From Jaapia argillacea MUCL 33604 (lineage: Eukaryota; Basidiomycota; Agaricomycetes; Jaapiales; Jaapiaceae): a DNA stretch of 64,000 nucleotides. Numbering within the stretch: the stretch's first letter is position 1; the number at the start of each line of letters is the position of its first letter. The position numbers were made by a program, and so were the translations under genes. Below are positions 1 through 12,496 of the stretch, one piece after another. A model generated the notes under the pieces. That model worked only from the letters and a program-made list of their open reading frames with translations, searched no databases and was not told the DNA's origin. The stretch is taken from assembly GCA_000697665.1 (NCBI GenBank), contig KL197725.1, positions 97,255 through 161,254 on the forward strand. The letters run 5' to 3'.

Positions 1-960
1 GGGCGAGGTGGAATCTGGGGAACCCAGCTACAGTTGGCCCCGTCTAGGAGTTGTCCTGACATCTCATCCATGGTAAGTCGATCTCTTTATCGAAACTCAC
101 CTTGCTGATCTTTGTCCTGGTCCCATCGGCACCGTTCGCAGACGTCACATCACAAGCATCACACCCTCCTCTCCACCTCACCAATTCAATAACGATGCCT
201 CTGCTTGACTAACTCAAGCATCGAATGCATTCTAACAACCATATTCATCCCTTTGAGGCCATCCCTTTCAAAACACCGACCTTTATCACCACACCATTGT
301 TCACCCAACGCATACGTTGATGCTCATTTTCATATCCCCTCCAACTCATTTGCACGCATACACTCGTCGCTCTCCTTCTCAGGATAGCTTGAGGAGAGGT
401 TTGGTGAGAAATGCAATTGGAAGATCAGGTTTGGTTGGGCTGGCTGTTGGATGGGTCATCGGATGACACGGGTGTGTTATACAAGGGCGGTTTATGCCGA
501 AAATGGAGGCTTGAGGATGAAGTAGAATTTGCGGAACTCGTCTTGAATTGGGCCTTCAAGGGGTTTCGTTACAATGACATCCATCGTAAGTCCATCTGTG
601 TACCGAACCTCATCTTCTTGTTCATTTTTGTCCAGGTCACTCTCTCGGCGTTGTTTGCAGACCCCTTATCACGACCGTCATGTCGTCTCCTCCCTATCTC
701 ACCCGATTTCAGAATTGTTCCCACTATTCGACCGGCCCACACGTTGAACGTGTTGCGCCGACCGCACGCCCACCTCCCCTGAAACACCTACCTTTCTCGC
801 CATGCGTCGTTCACCTAACACATACGCTCTCTTCCCTCCAACTTGTTCGTATGCATATACCCATTGTTCTCCTCCATTCCGTTGTGATAGGGTTTTGGAT
901 GGGATGTCGAGATGAGGGGAGCTTTGGAGGGCAGAGGTGGACGCATCTGCGATGGAGATG
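1..960. repeat. Degenerate tandem duplication, unit about 0.5 kb
   Basis: Two diverged halves can be aligned by eye. The string starting at position 65 (catccatggtaagtcgatct) recurs in altered form at 578. The string at 301 (tcacccaacgcatacg) recurs as tcacctaacacatacg at 811. The string at 341 (ccaactcatttg) recurs near 838. The offsets are 497-513 bp, so this is one ancient tandem duplication with small indels. Open frames inside it (for example 411-782) are not conserved between the halves, so I do not call genes here. Confidence 0.55.
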
Positions 961-2155
961 GACAGAGGTGAATCAGCATAGATAGGATAAAGTCATGTCG
1001 AGTTGTCCTTTTCGAGTTGTTGCACACCGGAATCATTTGCAAGTCCTCCTTTTTGTGCCCCCCAACTCATCTCTGATGAAACCTCCTATAGGAGTGGCTC
1101 CTAAGTGACTTATGGATATCGCTTCTTCCTACCGACGCCCCCCACACAACATTCGACAACCTTTGCATCCCCTTCACAAAAACTCGACTGCCCCACTCGA
1201 TCAAACAACCAGTTCCGTCTTCCATACGTCTTCTCCAAACTCATCTTCTCGTCCTTTCTCGCCACCATCTCAACCAGATGACTACTATTTATCCCATCAG
1301 ACTCTACTGACCGAATCCTCTTCCACCCCGTTCCAAGACGCAAGTGCTTGTAGGAAGACATAGAGTCTCCCAGTTACTCAATGTTTGACATTCTTGAATA
1401 TATTGAGATGCGAAAACTCGTTCTGATCTCTGGATGGTTTTGATTCAAGGGGCTTTGGATGTCATTCTTGCCTTCGTGAACTCACACTCACTGGGTCTTC
1501 ATCTTGGCGGAGTGTCCCCGTTGGAAGCAGATGTGGGGGGTTAGGAGTAGGATGTCAGTCTTGGTGACAATGCGGATGTAGAAGTTTGTTTGAAAGCAAT
1601 GTCAGTTGGAGGTTGGAAGTTCATTGGGTCCATCTCAAAAATGCGTCGCCACCAATTCAGATATTTCGGTCCACCTTTGCCCTATTCATCTTACTCGTCC
1701 CTTCTGCTTCACAACCCCTATCGAGTGAGTCAAACTATTCTTTGTTGAAAATGCATACTCTGACGCAACCACTCCAAACACATAGGCGAACTCTATCGAT
1801 TTGCTCATGAATCCCGCTCCCTTCGGCTACACGTTCCCTCTTCAACCGCACCCTCACTAGTCTCCTGCTGATTCACTGGGCCTGCGATAACATTTTGCCT
1901 GACCCAACGAGCACGGTTCTCACATTCCCATCTCATGGTCCTTCGCTGATCAACTCAGTTGTTTGGTTTTCTAGTCCCACACCTTTGATTCCGGATCCCA
2001 CCTACCTGCATCCGAGCTTGTTAAAGTCGTCCAAGATGTAAATACTGAAATGTTGTTCAACAAGAAATATACTACGGACTTTGAGACACCATGTCAAAGG
2101 GTAATCGAGATTGAATATGATACTGTCTCGAGTGAGGTGGATGATGTAAGTACAA
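961..2155. other. Intergenic, nothing recognised
   Basis: Pyrimidine-rich sequence with only short unconvincing open frames on both strands. No transposon termini or RNA gene were seen. It lies 3' of the membrane protein gene that ends at 2156. Confidence 0.5.
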
Positions 2156-3490
2156 CTATAGATGAGGGATGAATGTCGTCCAATACACGGTCTCGAATGC
2201 TCCAGGAGGGAGAGAGCGAAGTGATGTAAATGCGAGGACCAGTAGTGTAATACGTGCAATGACATAGAGAAGAGATATAGCCGTTATCAGGAAGGCAAGC
2301 ACGGCGCCCAGAAAACCCTCAATCGGTTCGTCTCGAAATAGAAACACACCCACTAGCAGAAGAGGTGCTGAAGAGATGGTGACAGCGGACACACGCCACA
2401 TTAGCTGCTGCATGTGAGATGGAAATTGGAGCAACCAAGCAAAACAATGAATTGCCCCAAACACGCTGGTGATGAGTGCTGAAATCCATGCAACCAAACT
2501 TTCCTCCCTATCCCCGAGGTACCCTGCGTAGAATGTCAGCACCCGTAATTCCTCCGAATCGATGACGGGATCAAAGAAGGAGGCTAGGAAAGCCTGGTAG
2601 AGGAGATAGAAGGGGGCTGTGAAAACCCTTTGCAGAGGAGGATGGTACTCTGCAGAAGTCCACGCTTTTGCAAACACAGCTTTCGTTCCGGATTTGACCC
2701 AGGCAGCGACCTGGACGAAACCATTTCTCTCCTTGTGATAATCCTTGGCTCCATTTTCGGCTTCACCCGCTCCTTCAAGTCCTTCGCCGTCATGCTCGGT
2801 GGGCCACTCGCGAATGGTATACGGGTAATGAACATTGGCAGGTTTATTCCACCAAAACCAGTAGGTGGCGAGATTGAGAACCGTAAAGGCAAGTGTAGCG
2901 ATTTCGAGTTCGGTGATGGGGAGACGCTCGATGGCGTGGCCCAAACATTGAAGAATGAACCACATAGTTTGCAACAAGACGAGTCCTTTCGATATTGCAT
3001 CGCGCTTGCTGCTATCTTGTATGTAAGCCTCTGTGGTGGGCAAAAATTCATCAAGTTTGTCAAGCTGCAACCCCCCAAAACTACCATATGGTAGGACCAC
3101 CTCCACAGGCCCCGCCATCTTTCCCCAAACTCGCATAAAGCCGCCCATCAGAGTGAAGAAACCATGAGTCTTCGTCCACCCATGTTCTGTGACTCCACAT
3201 CAATACTCCCTCAAGAAGAGGAAGCCAAATAAATTGACTGCACCTGAATAATAATATGCTATCCGACAAGCGCCAAACCACTGCTTCATTGCCCATATAA
3301 TTACCAACTCTGGTGCAATCAATGCCATCAACATAAGTCCCACACGGCGGAAAGCAATCTCGATCGATGTTTCATCGGGACCTGGGATGTTTGGATGGAT
3401 AGCCACCCAAGTACAGGAGAAGATCGTCGTGAGGCAACTGGAAACGATTCCCCACATCATCCTGTTATGACAGACATCAGAAACGGACAT
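2156..3490 (-). CDS. Multi-spanning membrane protein of an Agaricomycete-expanded family (copy 1, intact)
   Basis: Two exons (3490-3244 and 3186-2156) joined across a 57-nt intron with GT and CAG ends give 425 codons with no internal stop. The N-terminal exon encodes MSVSDVCHNRMMWGIVSSC, then a hydrophobic segment with CTWVAIHPNIP. The second exon starts with a TxxHGFFTLMGGF-like stretch. It then carries a soluble loop and repeated hydrophobic segments around WFILQCLGHAIERLPIT, FTVLNLATYWFWWNKP, AWISALITSVFGAIHCFAW and LLYVIARITLLVLAFTSLRS, and ends TVYWTTFIPHL. At least five to seven membrane spans are likely. The HPNIP, FWWNKP and FxSLRSLPPGxFE motifs recur in the two other copies at 15.4 and 21.9 kb. 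I recognise the family as common in mushroom genomes but know no function. The start is the first ATG of the conserved N-terminus shared by all three copies. Confidence 0.85.
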
Positions 3491-4450
3491 GGTGGATGAG
3501 ACAATAACGATCGAGGGGTGGATGGCGATTTAGGGCGAGTAAGACGAGTACGTCTTTGAGTATCTCTTCCGCGGCTGCGGGCAGTGAATTTCTCCGATGT
3601 GGACGGTATGATTGACGAGAAAGGACGAGGTGGGGAGTACGAATCAGAGATCGAAGAAAAAATGATGGAGGTAGGGTTTGTGATGTCGATTGGTACGGTG
3701 CACAGTTGTCACTGAGGAGGGGTGCTGGGTTGGAAGCGATGGAGATTGGTGTTACGAGATGGAAGCAGAAACTGAGAGAATGGACGATGAGAAGAAGTGG
3801 AAGCTGGGGTCACGAGATCTGAGTGTGTAGATGAGGAATCGGCTGGGAGAGAATGGCGAATGGGAACAACGGTGGGGACTGCAAAGATGATCTATAAAGA
3901 CTGGAAAGAGGGTGGTTGATGGAAAGGATGAAGGTGGAGATCACGATATTGGTCAATGTAGAGCACAGATTTGGGCGAGGCAGGAGCGTTCGATTGGAGT
4001 AGATGGGAACGGGCGTCGCGAGATTGAGCTACTGGGGCAGAAGCTCTGGTGAAGGGAGTATGGTCGATGGGAAGAGGTGGAGGTTGTGGCCACGAGACCA
4101 GGATATGTAGACGGGGAGTAGGATGGGGAGATGATGACTAATGGAAAGGACGAGAGTGGGAACAGCGAGGGCAATCTATGAAAACCAGGGAGAGGGTGGT
4201 CAATGGAAAATTGAAGGCGGGAACCGCGAGATTGGTTGATGTACAGCACATACTGAGTGAGGTGAGAATTTTCGATGGGAAGATGGAGGTGAGTCCAATG
4301 TATATCGATACAGAGCACGAAACTGAGCAAGGTGTGGATGTTCGGTGGGAAAAGGTGGCGGTGAGGGCTGCGAGGTCGGTGTACGGGGCACGACTTCCAC
4401 GAGCAGGGGGGGGTTGGTGGGGAAGGGAGCGGTTGTGGTTATGAGGCTGA
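3491..4450. repeat. Degenerate tandem repeats upstream of membrane protein copy 1
   Basis: Purine-rich sequence. The stretch starting ctataaagactggaaagaggg at 3892 recurs in diverged form at 4175 (ctatgaaaaccagggagaggg), followed in both by a conserved series (gagattggtcaatgta... and cgatggga...). The period is about 283 bp, with fainter related units before and after. It fills the region upstream of the gene start at 3490. Open frames on both strands are by-products of the repeat. Confidence 0.5.
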
Positions 4451-6620
4451 TCTAGACGTTGACTGTGAGCGCTTCGAAGAGGATCGAGGGGTTGGTGAGA
4501 AAAGAGGGAGATCTAGACTATTGAGATAGGTCAGTCTGTTATGATATGAAAGATGGACGCATACCTGAAGCTGCAAACGCACGGCAACCAGGAGGTATCA
4601 ACGTGAGGAAAGCTCAGACTGCATGCATTCCCCTCGTGTATATCATATGGAACTCATGGTCCGGGGGTTAGAGTTCAAACGTGAATGGAATCACTGTATC
4701 AGCGCCCATTGAGCCAATAGCGACAAGGTGATTAATCGATAGGATTTGAAGCGGGAGAGCTGCATGATAACGTTTCTAAATCGTTGTTCACGATGATATT
4801 CATTCGGAAGATAGACTCTATGATGGTTGGGACCATTAGCTCACCTCATGGAGGCCTGCTGGAAGGCACCCACCCATTTGGTTGGTTCTAAACTGATTTC
4901 GAGCCGAACAGTGCTAGATTTAGCGCTCGTGTTGATTCAATCTGTTAGGACCTCCGTTCAGTCACCGTCTTCAAGCTTGCCAAGTCCGTCCTCAAGGTCG
5001 TAGCAAACCTCAGGTTCACGCGGCGTCCACGCCATTCTCATCGATCATCTACAGCTCATAACTTGGCTATTATCAACTGCGATTGAGATATTGGAAGTGC
5101 CGGCTTCAGGATGAAATTGATTAGGATGGTTTCTTTGGGAGACTCACCAGGCTTGCTGACGTTGGATAAACTTCAGACTAAATGCTCGTCGACTGATTCA
5201 CCATCAACATGTTTCCAGATGCATCCCTGTTGCTGTATGAATCCAACTTCTTCTCCTAACGCACTCGCTCGATGCCTCACCAATACGGATCCATCCAAAA
5301 TGCAACCCAACACCATATTCCTGTTCAACCTCATCAGGAAAACAGGTAATCGTCTGACGGGCTGCTGTCAGAGGCGACAGAGGCGAAAGAAGCCGCCAGA
5401 AGCTGTCAGATGGGCTGTCAGAAGCAACATTTCGCTAGTTGCCAGTTCCTCGATTTTGGCTCTGTCAGAAGATTGCGAGAAATTCGTGTCAGTTGCTCAG
5501 TTGCTGTCAGAGGGGCCAGATACAGGAAGATTGGGCCAATTACCCATTGGTCTTCCAGCTATGGGGCCATGTATCAATCTTATGGTATAACGAACAAGAA
5601 GGTACATAAGAACAATCGTAAAGGGACCTCAGTTAAGGATACAAAGCGAATGGTTACATTGATAGGGATGATTGGATGTAGAGACCCCAGGATATGAAAA
5701 ACACGGTGAAGCTTCTCGAGCAGGAAGTGGAAACGTGTGTGGGAGGAGGTCAATCAGGGAATATAGAACTCTCGGCTGAGGTGAGACACCGAGAGAGGGT
5801 CGAGCTGAGATCCATGGGTATGTGAGCAAAGTCTGGAAATTTTGAAATGCGAAATGTGTATAGCAGTACTTACCATTATATGAAACGTAATAGGTTATCA
5901 GGCACTCGCCTTGCACCCAAGGAGCTCTAAGCTAACGCCCAGGTCAGAGGAATTCTGCGGCAACCCAAAGTGGCTCTTTTGCGCCATTCACTTCGGGACT
6001 GAGCATTAGGCTTCACTTGAAAGAGGGTTTTGGAGACGACAGAGCACCATGAGACCATGAGGTCTCAGCAAAAGGGTGGGCAGTTGGGTCGGGTGAAGCA
6101 TTTGTTGCCAAGGTGTGAAAGAGTTCTGGAGGAGTGCTTGACGACGAATGATTTGAAAGGGTAAGAGGGCAACAAGATAGATGAGACGGAAACCAGGTGC
6201 CGTTCAGCGACTTGAATGAACACTCGAAGCTGAATGAACGGCCTTGTGTACACCACCAACCTGTCTGCCTGTGTACGGTAGAACTAGTCATTTGATGTGA
6301 GACAGAGATTGGCCACCTCAGCCCAGCACAGCGTCATCAGGGATCTGTCAGGATTCGCCACATAGGTAACACTCAAATCTGAGTTCGTGCAACACGCCCG
6401 TGATACACCTGTCAAGCACAATGGGCTCAAATGTGAGATCCCAAGGGTAAACCCCATGGAAGCCACAGGTAACAGAAGGTGATATACCGAAGTTCTCACA
6501 TGTTCTCCCCATAAGTTCTCCCCTGTGAATCACAGCAGTTGCGCAGGTGATCGACATCAAGCTCACTTTGCATCCGTCATATCTGAGTAACTTATTTCAT
6601 TATAAACCGAAGTGTCGTAG
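4451..6620. other. Intergenic with a TGTCAG-rich patch
   Basis: No gene is recognisable. Between about 5345 and 5520 the hexamer TGTCAG, often TGTCAGA, recurs at least six times in plus orientation with agcxgtcagaxg-type spacing. A less regular CTGACG/GTCAG patch lies at 13420-13500, on the other side of the two-gene block at 6621-12496. These could be subterminal motifs of an element. I could not find matching terminal inverted repeats or a target duplication. Open frames such as 5111-5590 run through the patch and look accidental. Confidence 0.35.
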
Positions 6621-9600
6621 CTACCCTCGCTTTTGTTTCTTTGCGGGCCCACTGCCCTGACGAGATGAGACCTGACCCTCCCCAGCCGCAGTGCTGAGAC
6701 TCCTCGGAACCTCCCCATTCGCATCTCCATCTGTCGCCAGTGCATCACCTTGCACCTTGTCCTTTGCTTGCCACTTCTCAAGGTCCTTCTGTTGCTTTTT
6801 CTTCTCCTTGGCCTCCTTCTGCTTTGCCTGTTTGATATCATATGCTACCTTCAATCCAGATGATAGCTTGTCATGTGTTTCTCGCCGATTGCCAAGATAC
6901 GGCTGAGGAATAGTGAGATCGCGAGGGAGGACAGAGCGGAGGAGATGGGCATTGTGTAATGCATGCATATTGAGAATATGATGTTCGATCAGTTTGTGCT
7001 CAATGAATTTCTCCATCTGACCAGAGTCTTCACACTCCTGTTGGCGGGGTCGTAAACCTGAAGGGACACACTGGGCATGATCACAATCGTGTTGAACATT
7101 GATAATAAAGTGGACTGCCTGGGAAGACGTGAATGTGGATTGTAATGGAACAAGGCAAACCGTCTGAACATACCTTCGAGTCCACAACCAACGACGATTG
7201 CTCTTGTTGATGTAGCAGTGCAACCGGCATATCGTAGACTTGATGCCGTTGGCTCCCGATCTCGAAACACTCAACAGTAACATAGGTAGTTGATTCATCT
7301 TTTGCTTGAATGATTTCGTTTATTCGCCCTAGTATCGACATACCCTTGATATTCATCTTGAGGTCAGTGGTCAAGTTGAAGGGAGAACAGAGCAAACACA
7401 CATCAAATAGTGAGCAGACAAATACCCAAGATGAAAGCTTGCAGATGTCACCAGTGGATGTGGTAATCTTGTGACAGGAGAGCCAGGAGGAGTCCTCGTT
7501 ATGAGTGGGTGGATTGATCGCCTTTGACACCGTGGTATTGCACCACATCAACTCCTGTCTCTTTTTTTTGGGAAGGAGGGTTGCGGCAACTGTCAGATTG
7601 CATGATGTTGAGCAATGGCGCGTCAACGGTGTCACTATTACTTACCTGGGATTGCAGGCTTCGTGACCATCCATCTGAGGTGATTTTGCAAAATACAGTG
7701 CTTCTCGAGAAAACCGCAGATCTTTGGTGAAGCACAAACCCATTCATCATCAGGCTGCTTCCACATCCCACCTGTGATACGCTGTTTGAAGGATTCTTGA
7801 TCAGCAAGTTGAATTGCAATGTCATGACTTGGGGCAAGATGGTTTGACAGAATTGTGCAGAATCGAAAGATAGCATTGAAACATTCGAAAACTTCAGTTG
7901 AGTGACCAATGATGGGACCAAATCACCGGACATCTTCGATTATGTGGACGAGGAGGTGTAACTTAATCTTCTTCCAGATCTTGGTGAGATCAATCACCGT
8001 GAAGATGTCGAGAACATTATTGATGGCAAGTTTGAGGTCGCACTTTTGATGGATAAGTCAATCGATATGGTTCGGGATAATATGTCGTGGAAACACACCA
8101 AATACTCCTCTAAATTGGCAATCTCCGGATACCAAAGTAGGGCGCATAGACTACCCACAGCCTTCCACAGCGAGAAATGATTCTCATCAAGCTTTCTGTG
8201 GAGATGGAAAACACTCATTTGGAGAATTTGCTTGAATTGCTGACCAATCAGCGAGTTCCGATACTGGTGGAGGTAAGTGGATCGAATTGGAGGAATGGTG
8301 AGACCATCAATGGAGCTTGATTGAAGCCTGATAAAAAAAGCGGCAAGAGCATCGTTGGAGAGGGCAGTGTGGGTCATGTGCCAGATATACTTGACGATAC
8401 CTAGGAGGATCGTATGGAGGACCTCAACAGGTGTATCTCAGTTTGGATCAAAGCCTATGATCATTCCGAGACTATTGTCAGCAATATTGGTAGGGAGATA
8501 GGTCAAAATTCTGTACCTTCCATCTGAAGGAACAGATTGTATATGTTGCGGCCATTCTCAACCACCCACATCATCAACTCGTTGGTGATCTCCTCCTCAG
8601 TGGACTGTGGTTTCTCAACCTTCAGTTGACAAGCGCGGGGAATGAGCCGATCTATCTAATGTTGTGTATATGCATCCTTGATGCCTGTATCGGTTTGACG
8701 TGTCTTGACCGCAGACTCGATACCACTACAGGCAAGCTTCACTTGGCAGCGAACTTTGTTAAGCGTAACATCAGCGGTGCGAGAGTTTTGGGCCTGGCAT
8801 CACACATGCTGAGATCAAGCCATCCATAAAGCAGCCAATTTGGGACGAACCTCAAATAAGCTATCATAACCGTCACTCGAAACTTTGAACGCCTCAGAAC
8901 CCCCCCAAGAGCACTTCCTACAGTCGCAATTCCCATTTCCGCCAATGTGTCCACACTCTTCACTTTGCATGGGGTTATCGGTGAGGGCGTCGACTGGAAA
9001 AACCCGAAATCGACAAAATCCGCCAGTGCTGGGGTCGGGAACTCGAATAGGGTTTTTGTGGGTTCCCCTGTGTGATAGAAAGCTGTTATCAAACCAAAAA
9101 ATTCTGATAAATCAACGGAAGAGACATACTCAATTAGTTTCTTCAGCGCGACAAACTGCTCCACAATGGATGCACTTGGTGATGTTGACGCAAAGTGGAC
9201 GTGAAACTCTTGTTGGAGAAACCTTCGAGGGAGGTTTGCATGCGTGATGTACGTGTTCCAGTGCTTGTTCCAAGATTTGCTGCAATTTGCGGACACGTCA
9301 TCGCACCAGACGCTAATCCAACTTGAATACAAGGGCTCGCCTTCTGCAAGCTCTCGAAGTGGGTTGGGCATTTTGCTGAGATGATCCTTGGAGCATGCTG
9401 GATCGTGGTCAATGTCAACTGCAAGTCTTTTCGATTGAGAGAGTCAAACATACCATCACAGCACGGAAGCAGTGAATGCTCGAGAAGATCCAGAAAATTG
9501 GATGCCAGGTCTTTCACCTCAAATATGAGCTCGTTCTCGTGGTCCACATGGTAAACAGCCTGGCTTTTGTTTGAGATACAGATGACAGCAAAACCATCAG

Positions 9601-10927
9601 CAATATACTCGTGATTTTCCTGCTGTCTCCACCTCTTTGGGATGATAAACTGCCCATTCCTCAACCACGCAAATTCATCCACAAAATACGCCTTTCCGCT
9701 CTTGTCAATGTAGTGAGGACAGAGCTGGTGGAGAGGCACTTCTTTACATAACTTTTCACCATGCCAGATCTCTGAAACCACACCATCAGTCATTTGCAGA
9801 TAGCGGATAATATGGGGTCGGATGAGGGGGTTGCTGTAGTCCTGGTCTTGTCTCAGAATCATGGGACAACAATGAGCAGGCAAATCTGCTCACTTTGGCA
9901 ATGATGGCAGTGATATCATTCATGTAAAAGATGTTACCAAGCACCAACTCAAACTTGATAGTTTTGATGCTTGAATCTTTTCGGAGGCCATCTTGCACTT
10001 TGTGGAGTGCGTTGAAAGATGGAACATTCTTGGCACCAGCCTCGCGTAGAACCCAAAGGATCATACGCATGAGAGCATCCGATATTCATAACCGAGGAAG
10101 GTTATCGAGTGTGTCCAGAAGGAAGAGCTAATTCAGCACTTATCAGTCAGTGATCGGTGAGCAGGAAAGCCGAAACTCACAGTTTTGTTGGCATACGGGA
10201 ACCATTCTTCAGAACGGCTTGGAGGAGAGTTGGTCTGAAAGCTGAAATGTTGGGCATGGATTTCATCTTGATCAAGATCGTCACTGAGATCTGCATATGT
10301 TGAGAGGTGGACCAGCCGACAAGTGTTTGAGAGAGTGCATACCTGCATTCTGCATCACATTGGTCATGGTGCTATCAACCAATTCCTTGTCTCCAAACTC
10401 CAGTAATGTTGAGAGTGTTGTATGGCCAATTCTGAGAGATTTTGCCAGGCGCATGGCTGTCCCAAGCTGGAACTGTTCATATTCGTCAGCCATCACCAGT
10501 GCCGCACTTGACACCAGGGCATCCCCAAGTGATATCAAGACATCATCATCAAAATGGTAGCTGGGGAGATCGTGAGGGTAACCATCATTCTGAGATGATG
10601 TCGGAGGGTTTACTGGTGCTGACCATGACGCCAAAAAAGCCTTGGACCACTCAGCGTGGAGTTGTTCTTCCCTGGCCAATTCTGCAGTGTGCTCCTCCTG
10701 TGCATGCAGACTAGAATGGAGGGAGGATGTGTGATTGTCACTCCGGAGGTGTCCTGGCAAAGCTGGCCAACCAATGAGCTTCCTGCCATGGTAAGGCTCA
10801 CACACCATGCACGAGAACTTCCCTCCTTCGTGCTCTCGGAAACCTGTGGTATTTCTTGAGTATGACCCATTCAAACAGAAATAAGTGTGAATGACTTACC
10901 TGGGTCTACGGGTTTTTGTTGTGCCAT
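6621..10927 (-). CDS. Zinc-finger, transposon-like protein of an unclassified Agaricomycete repeat family
   Basis: A multi-exon gene. The first exon is 10927-10900 (MAQQKPVDP) and joins across a 56-nt intron to 10843. The protein then reads [16 protein letters not shown]... followed by PGHLRSDNH, a CxxC...HxxxxxH zinc finger near residues 18-45. Later exons carry [25 protein letters not shown], a conserved block [16 protein letters not shown] with [31 protein letters not shown] (about 9150-9370) and, near the C-terminus, [24 protein letters not shown] and a coiled basic tail ending PAKKQKRG (possible NLS). I recognise this set as a family repeated many times in mushroom genomes and treat it as element-encoded. 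I know of no proven transposase activity. Exon joins between 7300 and 8740 were not resolved, so some could be broken. It is head-to-head with the gene starting at 11124. Confidence 0.7.
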
Positions 10928-11123
10928 CGGGGCAACACTGTGTTCCAGTCAACACAGCCACACAGTCGACACGAGTGGGGAAGAACACACTGGCAACAGC
11001 AATGTTGCTCGTGTGACAGGCCACCCTGAAACAATATTAAAAAAGCGGATTTTCAACATTTGCTCCTCGCCTCCTTCCAACCAACATTCCTGATCCAAGA
11101 AATTTCAGTGCCCTCTTCCAGCC
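10928..11123. promoter_or_regulatory. Short divergent promoter region
   Basis: Only 196 bp separate the start codons of the minus gene (10927) and the plus gene (11124), so they must share a bidirectional promoter. AT-rich sequence (aatattaaaaaagcgg) lies near 11030-11045. No repeated motif of the kind seen at 33-64 kb is visible here. Confidence 0.55.
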
Positions 11124-12496
11124 ATGCCATTCAACTTCGCGGAACTGCAAGCAGTTATGAGGTCTGGAGCACCACCCGACACTCCACAGCTAAATGGGGA
11201 CCAAATGCCGCAGCCACCGTTGTCCAAGTGCCAGCGCACCAATGATAATGATGACTCCGACTCTGAAGGTGAAAGGAATGGTTCTGGACCGACTCACCAC
11301 CTGTCGGATGGGGCTGAGGATGGTGCTGCCCCCTCCCCAAGGCTAACAGTTTTCAGCACTGGTAACTTGTCAGCGTTCACAGCAAAGGAGTGTAAGAGGG
11401 CAAAGCTCGATGCATCAGAGGAAGCAGATGTCCAGGCTTTCTCGAAGGTGAGCTGCTGGGGGTTGGCTGGTTTGAGGGTTGTGGGTACTGATGGTCTTTC
11501 TCGAAACAGATGCCAATCAAGCAAAAGTTGGTTAAGCTTTTCATCAGGGAGCAAGTGAACGCAAAGGTTCTCACCAAGATGGAGTGGGAGAAAAATCGAT
11601 GGGACAGTCCCTCCGAAGAGTTGAAGGTGCCTGATCTCCCAAATTGGGAATCCTTATCAATGTTTGCTAATTGGACTGGATGGTGGCAGGAGAACCTGAA
11701 GAAATATGTGTATGCCGTTGTCCTTTGCCCAACTCTTCACAGCTATCGAAACAAGTTCCCTCTGAACCATTTGCTGGTTTGTCTTTCAGTTCAGCTCGCC
11801 ACATCATCTCACTCCCGACATTACCAGGCAATCGTCAAGAAGCTTCGCTGGGATCTTCCACCAAAAATTGAACAAAATGCGGCGCACTGGAGTATCCTCT
11901 CCACAGAGGCCGGTAATGCTATCACACAAAAGCGCCGTGCGGTTAAGCAACAGGTAAGCAGGTTTCCTGCATTTCTCTTGGCTGTCACTCAGCACATCTG
12001 CGGCAGATCAAGATCAGCAAGGATGTCAACCTCTATGTGCTGGCAGAGTCCACGTTGGGTGACAGTGGGTGTACGCTAAGTCTGGAGTTCATTGCACATG
12101 TGGCCGTCTTGGTGAGGCCGCTTTCTTCTCGATTCTACAAAGGACTCCTTACTGAATGCTTGTTAGTGGTGTGTATATTTTGAAGAAGGTCATCACGACC
12201 ACACTTATTGGCCCAAAGTTGATGAATTTCTGGGGAACCTGAGAGATGAGGCAAATGGGTGTCCTGATCCAAAAATTGCGGCTTTGATGTGAGTCAAACT
12301 GCTCTTCCTGCTATTCTGACACCTTCTCATACCTGAATTGTGAACTGGCAGAGCTTTGAAGTTTATAATTGATAAGGATCTCAAGACCTACGGGAGTGGT
12401 GAGGTAGAGGAGCCTGACTTCGATACCCCTGTCCCTGAATGGGCAGAGACTGTGAATGCGATGGTTAATGGAGGCTCTGACCAACGTGACGAGTGA
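11124..12496 (+). CDS. Acidic-leader protein, partner of the divergent zinc-finger gene
   Basis: A multi-exon gene. Exon 1 (11124-11447) begins MPFNFAELQAVMRSG and carries an acidic, low-complexity leader (DNDDSDSEGE), then KECKRAKLDASEEADVQAFSK. Exon 2 begins at 11510 with MPIKQKLVKLFIREQ, followed by tryptophan-rich sequence (WEKNRWDSP, WTGWWQENLKKY). Further short exons run to a C-terminus DFDTPVPEWAETVNAMVNGG and stop at 12494-12496. The first intron (11448-11509) has GTGAGC and ACAG ends. Internal exon borders between 11710 and 12355 are not certain. I recognise the CKRAKLDASEEADVQAF-type block from mushroom repeats but assign no function. Its place head-to-head with 6621-10927 suggests the pair belongs to one element. 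Confidence 0.65.

Noticed and set aside
411-782. 123-codon open frame on plus strand
   Set aside because: It runs through the degenerate tandem duplication and is not preserved in the other half; no motif.
5111-5590. 159-codon open frame on plus strand
   Set aside because: It includes the TGTCAG-rich patch, has odd composition and no recognisable domain or splice pattern.
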